A stretch of DNA of 5,200 nt from Methanobacteriota archaeon. GTDB taxonomy: Archaea > Thermoplasmatota > Poseidoniia > Poseidoniales > Poseidoniaceae. The notes under the pieces were generated by a model that was not told where the DNA came from, searched no databases, and worked only from the letters and a program-made list of their open reading frames with translations. This document shows positions 1 to 5,200 of the stretch, piece by piece (the first letter of the stretch is position 1; every line of letters begins with the position of its first letter). The DNA is taken from contig PAEE01000087.1 of the NCBI GenBank assembly GCA_002701145.1, positions 7,370-12,569 of the forward strand, read 5' to 3'. The translations under genes were made by a program, and so were the position numbers.

Positions 1-1499
1 CAAGAATTGGCCATCCCGTCATATCTTGCTGTTAATTCTAGAATCAATTCGATTTCATGCACACGGCTGAAATTGGCCTCATCCCAATCTTCAAATTGTC
101 CGTATGCAGCAGTGCCATCGCCGCCTACTAAACTGGAACCAAAATCATGGTCATCCCTGTGATAATCTGCAACACCTAAGGAAGGGGCTACATTCAGCAA
201 TAATCCAGCCATTCCTCCAACATGTGGTGTAGCCATTGAAGTTCCTGAAATCGACATGTAATACAAATCTCCTTGCGTTCTAGTTGACGCATCGATGGCA
301 GTACCACGTGGCGCAGTAGCCCATATGTCTCGACCAGGGGCTCCAACATCTGGCCATGTGTGTTGTTGATTCATACAACCTCTTGATGAAAATGATGTAA
401 CTGCAGTACCATCATGCGTCAAAGCTGCAACGGAGATAGCAGAGGGAGTATTTGCATACACATTGGTTCGTAAATCTCCTGAGCATTCACTACCTGAACC
501 TCCAGAATTAGATGCTGCGAATATTACTGCAACGCCGTTGTCAAAGGTTAGCATGTCTGTAAGTTGGGCTATTACTCCATTTGGATCGTAGTCTCCATCG
601 GTACCCCAAGAGTTGGAAACTACTCTTACATGATACGGATTCTGACCAGGTACCGAATGATCATATGTCCATTCTAGACCTTGTTCTGCGGCAAAGATTG
701 AGGCACCGTCTCCGGTTCCTAAAGCAACTAATTGTCCACCTTTAGCCACACCTGCTCTCCTACCACCTGAAGCATCTCCATTGCCAGCAATTGTTCCGCC
801 AACGTGGGTGCCGTGTCCGGATGAAGTGTCTGAATTTTTGGTTTCAGACCAAGAGATTCCGTTGAATTTAGCAGAATAAATGACCTTTTCTCCGGTCCAT
901 GGCTCCAAATAATCAAAGTCAGGATGTCCAGCATCGACTCCTGTGTCTAAATCGACAATTGCTGTTCCGTCACCATCCCATTCAGAGAAGGAGAGGTCAA
1001 CTTCACGCTCTACATCCCCCGATGGTCCAATAATGACTCTATCCCATACGTCAGTAGCCCTGACTACGTGGGTTGTTTCATGCATCATTATCCCCGGTTC
1101 AGTAGGATCTCCACCCCATTCAGGAGGGAGATAAAAGAACTCTAATGGCTTGTCTAACTCCAAGTATTCAACGCGCTCCCAAGTGGAAAGGCGGCGGATA
1201 TCAGAGGCTGAACCTTCAACTAATCCACCATCTACCAAAGGTGCATTACCTAACAACTTGAAACCAAGTTCACTTAGGTAGGTTTCATCACTATCTTCAA
1301 CTGGAGAATTTAATTGAAAAATCACTGGAAGAATAGTATCGCCATCTACCTCATTGATTTTTGCAACAAGGTCACTATTCATCTTTGATTCATCACCATA
1401 AGGATTTGTCAAATCGGCTAGCGGGGAGGCTATCGCTCCAAACATTAGCAACTGAAGTACGATGGCAGTAAAAATAGACGCACTTCGCATAGATGACAT
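1..1499 (-). CDS. Secreted subtilisin-family (S8) serine protease, C-terminus beyond the window
   Basis: An exported endopeptidase, probably degrading extracellular protein; about 499 residues are visible with no stop before the left edge. From the start chosen here, residues 1-28 form a signal peptide: MRS n-region, hydrophobic core SIFTAIVLQLLMFGAIA, small residues before a likely cleavage site near 24-28. Residues about 45-117 resemble an I9-type inhibitory propeptide (LPVIFQLNSP, then GLVEGSASDIRRL and VEYLELD). The catalytic domain follows with the complete triad: Asp185 in DTGVDAGHPDF, His229 in GHGTHVGGTIAG and Ser421 in SGTSMATPHVGG. Asn331 in AASNSGG is the oxyanion-hole residue. NSWG (296-299) is also typical. 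Cys339 and Cys375 could form a disulfide. In-frame ATGs lie at 1523, 1499 and 1490. I chose 1499 because it gives a compact signal peptide, has GGAG 9 bases upstream and has a TATA-like box about 26 bases upstream, which suits a leaderless archaeal transcript. Family and activity are near certain; the substrate is unknown. C-terminal accessory domains, common in this family, cannot be judged. Confidence 0.95.
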   Translation of the reverse strand, partial: MSSMRSASIFTAIVLQLLMFGAIASPLADLTNPYGDESKMNSDLVAKINEVDGDTILPVIFQLNSPVEDSDETYLSELGFKLLGNAPLVDGGLVEGSASDIRRLSTWERVEYLELDKPLEFFYLPPEWGGDPTEPGIMMHETTHVVRATDVWDRVIIGPSGDVEREVDLSFSEWDGDGTAIVDLDTGVDAGHPDFDYLEPWTGEKVIYSAKFNGISWSETKNSDTSSGHGTHVGGTIAGNGDASGGRRAGVAKGGQLVALGTGDGASIFAAEQGLEWTYDHSVPGQNPYHVRVVSNSWGTDGDYDPNGVIAQLTDMLTFDNGVAVIFAASNSGGSGSECSGDLRTNVYANTPSAISVAALTHDGTAVTSFSSRGCMNQQHTWPDVGAPGRDIWATAPRGTAIDASTRTQGDLYYMSISGTSMATPHVGGMAGLLLNVAPSLGVADYHRDDHDFGSSLVGGDGTAAYGQFEDWDEANFSRVHEIELILELTARYDGMANS

Positions 1500-1728
1500 G
1501 ATTTGACGCTCCGATTTCCTCATATAATTGTGATGTATGATTTGGACATACGGAATTTTCAGATAATCAGTATGAAAAGAACTTCATCAAAGCAACAAAA
1601 TGCTACCTTGAAAGCAACCAATTATGTCGAATTAGCACACGATGGCTTAACCGTCTTATGATTCAGATTGGGCTAATTGATTTGATTGAATCACTAACAT
1701 TCAAGAGGCAGCAGAACTAGGCTAACTC
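1500..1728. promoter_or_regulatory. Divergent intergenic region between the protease gene and gatD
   Basis: These 229 bases separate two divergently transcribed genes and must carry both promoters. The protease side has the TATA-like box at 1522-1529 and an imperfect operator-like repeat, GTATG-7-CATAC (1535-1551), directly upstream of it. The gatD side has no TATA box at leaderless distance from 1729. The best AT-rich candidate is CTTATGAT (1655-1662), which would imply a leader of roughly 40 bases. A perfect short palindrome, TGATTGAATCA (1683-1693), lies in that possible leader. Only a weak AGG (1719-1721) sits at ribosome-binding distance from the gatD ATG. I found no tRNA or other structured RNA by eye. 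A 29-codon open frame (1572-1661, plus) is present but has no coding support. Confidence 0.5.
1522..1529 (-). promoter_or_regulatory. Candidate archaeal TATA box for the S8 protease gene
   Basis: On the minus strand this reads AATTATAT. It is centred about 26 bases upstream of the ATG at 1499, the normal TATA-to-start distance in archaea, so transcription would begin at or next to the start codon (leaderless). The box overlaps the alternative ATG at 1523, which argues against that start if the box is real. The assignment rests on spacing and AT-richness only. Confidence 0.4.
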
Positions 1729-3042
1729 ATGGTAGAGATGCCCGCTATTGGAAAGCGCGTCAGGATGATAGCGGTGGGCCTTGCTGGAAGTACATCTCAT
1801 GAAGGAGTAGTATTACCCGGTGCTGCTCAAAACCATATCACTGTCAAATTAGTTAATGGCTACAATGTTAGTTACCCAATTGACATGGTGAAATCTATTG
1901 ATGAAATTAGCGATCTTGAGAGCAGTGCTGTTGAAATGGTAAAAATTGAACAGAATCAGGAACTCCCTAAAGTCACCATCATTCACACAGGTGGAACAAT
2001 TGCATCGAAAGTTGACTATGCAACGGGAGCTGTAATTGCGAGATTTGAGCCTGAAGAATTATTGTCAAGTGTTCCTGAGATTCTAAATATTGCAAATATC
2101 GATGCAGTAAAACTTGGAAACATGTGGTCGGATGACATCCGTCCACAGCACTGGAATCAAATGATTAAAGCATGTCAATCAGCATTTGATTCTGGCTCCA
2201 AGGGCGTAGTAATAACCCACGGAACCGATACACTGCACATCAGTGCTGCGGCTCTTTCATTCGCTTTCGCAGGAGAAGGCGGAAGGCCAGCGGGAAGAAT
2301 CGTATTTACCGGTTCACAGCGCTCATCTGATAGAGCCTCTTCCGATGCTACTGAAAATCTTCTTTCCGCTGTTTATTGGGCTGCAAATGGTCCTCCTGTT
2401 ACCGGAGATAGTGATGCAGCGGTAACGGTGATGCACGCTGGTTCAGGAGACGGAGTGTGTGCGGTTAGCCCAGGCGTATGTGTTCGCAAAATGCATTCAA
2501 CACGCCGTGATGCGTTTCAAACAGTCAATGGAGAAGTCTTGGGCAATATAATCATCAAAAAAGATGGATTGAGCCACACGACAAATATCGGTCCACAGAA
2601 CCGTATCGAATCTAAGCCGACAAATTATGACACCGAAATCAGAATCGCACAATTGGTCGCTGGACCTCATCTGCATGGAGATTTATTGAAAGCCGCAGAA
2701 GCTGCAGGCTATTCTGCTATTATCATACATGGCACAGGATTAGGACATTTGCCAATCGAAAATCCAAATGGCGATGCGCCGGAGAATGACGAACTTGCTA
2801 AGATCATAAGTTCCTGTTCTATTCCAGTAATCGTAGCAAACCAATGTATTCATGGACCAATAGATTTGAACGTATATTCTAAGGGAAGAGAACAACAGAG
2901 AATTGGAGTATTGGGGCATGCTTCAACCTCATCACCTGAAGCATTACTAGCCAAAGTTCACTGGGCTTTATCGAATGGTAAAGACCTAGCAATTCTCTCT
3001 GAAAACTTGTGTGGAGAGAACGACCCATCATTGATGTCTTAA
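1729..3042 (+). CDS. gatD: Glutamyl-tRNA(Gln) amidotransferase subunit D (archaeal GatD)
   Basis: GatD is the glutaminase half of the cytoplasmic GatDE complex. It releases ammonia from glutamine or asparagine, and GatE uses it to convert misacylated Glu-tRNA(Gln) to Gln-tRNA(Gln) in archaea. The 437-residue product has the usual GatD length. Residues about 5-52 form the small GatD N-terminal beta-barrel (GKRVRM, then HITVKLVNGYNVSYP). A linker rich in acidic residues follows, then a type I/II L-asparaginase domain from about residue 79. The four catalytic residues are visible: Thr87 in HTGGTIAS, Thr166 and Asp167 in HGTDTLH, and Lys254 in VRKMHSTRRDAF. The GatD-typical TGSQRSSDRASSDATEN (194-210) and VANQCIHGPIDLNVY (369-383) separate it from plain asparaginases, as does the N-terminal domain. 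A second in-frame ATG at 1738 would shorten it by three residues; only a weak AGG lies before 1729. Its partner gatE is not in the window. It probably starts a transcript that continues into the carboxyltransferase gene. Confidence 0.96.
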   Translation: MVEMPAIGKRVRMIAVGLAGSTSHEGVVLPGAAQNHITVKLVNGYNVSYPIDMVKSIDEISDLESSAVEMVKIEQNQELPKVTIIHTGGTIASKVDYATGAVIARFEPEELLSSVPEILNIANIDAVKLGNMWSDDIRPQHWNQMIKACQSAFDSGSKGVVITHGTDTLHISAAALSFAFAGEGGRPAGRIVFTGSQRSSDRASSDATENLLSAVYWAANGPPVTGDSDAAVTVMHAGSGDGVCAVSPGVCVRKMHSTRRDAFQTVNGEVLGNIIIKKDGLSHTTNIGPQNRIESKPTNYDTEIRIAQLVAGPHLHGDLLKAAEAAGYSAIIIHGTGLGHLPIENPNGDAPENDELAKIISSCSIPVIVANQCIHGPIDLNVYSKGREQQRIGVLGHASTSSPEALLAKVHWALSNGKDLAILSENLCGENDPSLMS

Positions 3043-3062
3043 CCGCTTCAATGAAGAACCGC

Positions 3063-3069
3063 AAAGGAG
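3063..3069 (+). promoter_or_regulatory. Shine-Dalgarno site of the carboxyltransferase gene
   Basis: AAAGGAG ends 10 bases before the ATG at 3080, within the 37-base gap after gatD. It is a far better match to the 16S rRNA 3' end than anything before gatD. It fixes the start at 3080 and supports translation as an internal gene of a gatD-led transcript. Confidence 0.7.
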
Positions 3070-3079
3070 TGGAAGAATC

Positions 3080-4642
3080 ATGTCGAAAGATTCGAGCGAC
3101 GCGCTCGAGGACTTGAGATACCGTCGAGAGCAGACTCGTATCGGCGGTGGTCTGAAGCGCCAAGAGAGCATTAGACTCTCAGGCAGAGGCACAGCAAGGG
3201 ACCGCATCCGCATGCTTTTGGATGAGGATTCTTTTGTTGAAATCGACACCTTCCTCACCCATCGCACTACGGATTATGGAATGTTCATGCATGAAACTCT
3301 TGGAGACGGAGTGGTTTGTGGACATGGAACAATCAATGGACGCAGAATTTACTGTTTTGCTCAAGATTTCTCTGTACATGGAGGCTCGATGGGTGAAATG
3401 CATGCTCGCAAGATAGCCAAAGTTGTAGAGATGGCTGAGAGGACCAAAGTTCCAATCATTGGAATTTGGGATGGCGGAGGCCAAAGAGCACAGGATGGAA
3501 TTTCTGCACTTGCAGGTACTGGTGAATTACTGGATAGGCTAGTTCAGTGCTCAGGTAGAATACCGATGGTTTCACTTGTTTTGGGACCAGTCGTTGGAGT
3601 ATCTGCACTTGGTGCAAGTCTCGCTGATTTCACAATACTTGGTAGTGAGCATGGACAATTATTCATGTCATCTCCACTAGAGACTCCCGAATGTATCAGT
3701 GGAGAAGTAGACGCAGCAGGGCTAGGAGGGGCAACGCTTCATGCAAGCCGCTCAGGTATTGCATGTCTTATCGCAGAAGATGAGGAAGAAGCATGCGCTC
3801 TTGCTATCGACATTATCGGTTTCTTGCCAGACCACAATATGGCCAGTCCACCGTTAGAGCCAACTGCTGATGACCCGGCTCGTTTAACTCCAGACCTAGC
3901 TACTTTTGTCCCTGATAATCCAAATCGACCATATGACATGGTCAAAGTTATCGAAGAGATTGTTGATGATGGCTTCTTCATGGAGTTGTTCAATTCATAC
4001 GCTGAAAATATCATCATAGGATATGCAAGATTAGATGGTAGAACTGTAGGTATTGTGGCTAACCAACCAAAGGTCCTCGCAGGATGTTTGGATATTGATG
4101 CCTCGATAAAGGCTGCAAGGTTCATTAGAACGTGTGATGCATTCAACATCCCATTAGTTACCTTAGAAGATGTTCCAGGATTCCTCCCCGGTGTCGTCCA
4201 AGAGTGGGGTGGAATTATTCGGCATGGCGCTAAACTACTATTCGCATATGCAGAAGCGACCGTTCCAAAATTGACATTGGTCACTCGTAAAGCATACGGT
4301 GGAGCATATTTAGCTATGAGTTGCAAACACTTGCAATCAGATTACAACATTGCCTGGCCTACCGCTGAGTTAGCGGTCATGGGAGCAGAAGGAGCGGTTA
4401 ATATCATTCACAGAAGAGAAATTGCAGCAGCTCCTGATGAAGAAAAAGAAAACACTAGACTGCAATTAGTGGAAGAATACAAGTCCAAATTTGGTGACCC
4501 ATATGTCGCTGCTCGTAATGGATGGCTCGATGATGTAATTGAGCCCGAAGAGAGTAGATTGAGACTAATTAGAGCACTGAGAGTCTTGTCTTCAAAGCGT
4601 GAATGGTCACCGCCAAAGAAGCACGGAAACATACCTTTGTGA
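3080..4642 (+). CDS. Acyl-CoA carboxylase carboxyltransferase (beta) subunit, PccB/MmdA type
   Basis: This biotin-dependent enzyme component transfers the carboxyl group from carboxybiotin to an acyl-CoA, giving methylmalonyl-CoA from propionyl-CoA or malonyl-CoA from acetyl-CoA. The 520-residue length is normal for the family, with two crotonase-fold halves. N-terminal half: GGGLKRQESIRLSGRGTARDRI (22-43), FAQDFSVHGGSMGEMHARKI (93-112), WDGGGQRAQDG (130-140) and GPVVGVSAL (169-177). C-terminal half: VGIVANQPKVLAGCLDI (323-339), DVPGFLPG (364-371), GGIIRHGAKLL (377-387), TRKAYGGAY (402-410) and WPTAELAVMGAEGA (426-439). It ends in KHGNIPL, matching the end of known propionyl-CoA carboxylase beta chains. 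Two departures stand out: the N-half motifs differ from the usual SGGARIQEG and GPCAGGA, and Leu411 occupies the position after GGAY where propionyl-CoA enzymes have Asp. The acyl-CoA substrate is therefore uncertain. Biotin carboxylase and biotin carrier subunits are not nearby. The gene sits 37 bases behind gatD, and its stop abuts the stop of the next gene on the opposite strand. Confidence 0.93.
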   Translation: MSKDSSDALEDLRYRREQTRIGGGLKRQESIRLSGRGTARDRIRMLLDEDSFVEIDTFLTHRTTDYGMFMHETLGDGVVCGHGTINGRRIYCFAQDFSVHGGSMGEMHARKIAKVVEMAERTKVPIIGIWDGGGQRAQDGISALAGTGELLDRLVQCSGRIPMVSLVLGPVVGVSALGASLADFTILGSEHGQLFMSSPLETPECISGEVDAAGLGGATLHASRSGIACLIAEDEEEACALAIDIIGFLPDHNMASPPLEPTADDPARLTPDLATFVPDNPNRPYDMVKVIEEIVDDGFFMELFNSYAENIIIGYARLDGRTVGIVANQPKVLAGCLDIDASIKAARFIRTCDAFNIPLVTLEDVPGFLPGVVQEWGGIIRHGAKLLFAYAEATVPKLTLVTRKAYGGAYLAMSCKHLQSDYNIAWPTAELAVMGAEGAVNIIHRREIAAAPDEEKENTRLQLVEEYKSKFGDPYVAARNGWLDDVIEPEESRLRLIRALRVLSSKREWSPPKKHGNIPL

Positions 4643-5200
4643 TCAATCCTTTCTAGATTGAATCATGTATCCAATAAGTAGGATAGCAATCAATCCAAGG
4701 CCGATTGGTAGAACCCAATCTCCAATTGCGTTTTCTGACTCGGTATCATCTAGAGTAACCACTAACGCCTTGACTTCAACTTCTTGTGTGACGCTGTTAG
4801 ACCACTCTTGCGCATGACTATCCCACACCTTGACTTCCAAGGTGTAAATGCCATCCTCACCCAATCCAGAAGAGGTCACACAGGTCAACAACTTGTTACC
4901 TGCACATTCAGTTCCTAATTCGATCGATTCACCAGCAAAGGTCACCGAATAAATCAAACCAGCATCACCATCATTATCCGCAATGGTCCAAAGAATCGAG
5001 ATGGCATTTCCACTCAAATCGATAGATGAGACGCCTACGACCGGCAAATCTGGAACTGATTTTGTGTTCAGTACAAGGGACATTGTACTGTAATTGGAAC
5101 CGTCTGTCACATTGACCTCAAACTGGCTAATCCCGAACAAATCGGGGTTTCCTGCAAACACGAGTTCACTACCTGAGAGAGAAAATCCTACAATATCGGA
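4643..5200 (-). CDS. C-terminal part of a membrane-anchored extracellular beta-sandwich (Ig/cadherin-like) protein
   Basis: The reading frame is open from the right edge to a TGA at 4645-4643, giving 185 residues of the C-terminus; the start lies beyond the window. A GTG at 5161 is in frame, but coding sequence clearly continues upstream of it (visible first residues SDIVGFSLSGSEL), so I do not treat it as the start. The first visible domain has the cadherin-like pattern FAGNPDLFGISQFEVNVTDG and ends at VPDLP. A second beta-sandwich follows, with DNDGDAG and IYTLEVKVWDSHAQEWS, resembling PKD or Ig-like repeats. Two cysteines (GTECAG and LLTCVT) could form a disulfide, and NYS is a possible N-glycosylation sequon. 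An acidic linker (LDDTESENAIGD) leads to one membrane helix (WVLPIGLGLIAILLIGYMI) and a short QSRKD tail inside the cell. This is the layout of a type I surface protein with repeated adhesive or structural domains. The exact role is unknown. Confidence 0.75.
   Translation of the reverse strand, partial: SDIVGFSLSGSELVFAGNPDLFGISQFEVNVTDGSNYSTMSLVLNTKSVPDLPVVGVSSIDLSGNAISILWTIADNDGDAGLIYSVTFAGESIELGTECAGNKLLTCVTSSGLGEDGIYTLEVKVWDSHAQEWSNSVTQEVEVKALVVTLDDTESENAIGDWVLPIGLGLIAILLIGYMIQSRKD

Noticed and set aside
1068..1082. HETTH (protease residues 140-144) matches the HExxH zinc-metalloprotease motif.
   Set aside because: It lies in the propeptide-to-catalytic junction of a clear S8 serine protease with a complete Asp/His/Ser triad. 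No third zinc ligand or metalloprotease fold is evident, so the match is chance.
728..1134. Open frames at 728-934 (minus) and 943-1134 (plus) within the protease gene.
   Set aside because: Both lie in other frames across the Asp and His catalytic motifs of the protease, which reads without interruption.
1729..3042. Plain L-asparaginase instead of GatD.
   Set aside because: The N-terminal barrel domain, the GatD-specific SQRSSDRASSDATEN segment and the 437-residue length fit GatD; simple asparaginases are roughly 330 residues and lack that N-terminal domain.
2879..3267. Minus-strand open frames spanning the gatD-carboxyltransferase junction (2879-3163 and 3028-3267).
   Set aside because: They overlap the well-supported gatD 3' end and carboxyltransferase 5' end and show no domain, signal peptide or ribosome binding site.
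3739..4326. A 195-codon minus-strand open frame opposite the carboxyltransferase gene.
   Set aside because: It is antisense to a strongly conserved enzyme domain, has no recognisable domain of its own, and its composition mirrors the complementary codons.
5159..5161. GTG as the start of the right-hand minus-strand gene.
   Set aside because: The frame stays open to the window edge, and the upstream residues continue the beta-sandwich domain, so this is an internal valine codon.

Overview
The window most likely comes from an archaeon, probably a heterotrophic marine planktonic euryarchaeon of the Marine Group II (Poseidoniales) type. The firm evidence is gatD, the asparaginase-like subunit of the GatDE tRNA-dependent amidotransferase, which is known only from archaea. 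The group-level guess is softer. It rests on a long secreted subtilisin-family protease, a C-terminally anchored beta-sandwich surface protein and an acyl-CoA carboxylase carboxyltransferase, all typical cargo of that lineage. No marker gene, rRNA or tRNA is present to settle it.

Layout. Positions 1-1499 (minus strand) hold most of a secreted S8 serine protease whose C-terminus lies beyond the left edge. Positions 1500-1728 are a short divergent intergenic region with a plausible TATA box for the protease. Positions 1729-3042 (plus) are gatD. After 37 bases, with a good ribosome binding site, comes an acyl-CoA carboxylase carboxyltransferase gene (3080-4642, plus). Positions 4643-5200 (minus) are the C-terminal end of a membrane-anchored extracellular beta-sandwich protein whose N-terminus lies beyond the right edge. 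The last two genes meet tail to tail with no base between their stop codons. No stretch longer than about 230 bases lacks a gene.

How the genes relate. gatD and the carboxyltransferase gene are co-oriented and closely spaced, so they are probably co-transcribed, although one makes Gln-tRNA(Gln) and the other carboxylates an acyl-CoA. Their partners (GatE; biotin carboxylase and biotin carrier protein) are not in the window. The two flanking minus-strand genes encode cell-surface or exported proteins and are separate transcription units. I see no CRISPR array, mobile element, toxin-antitoxin pair or defence module. The most interesting points are the altered active-site and specificity motifs of the carboxyltransferase and the zero-gap convergent gene ends. 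I do not find convincing evidence of an undescribed system.
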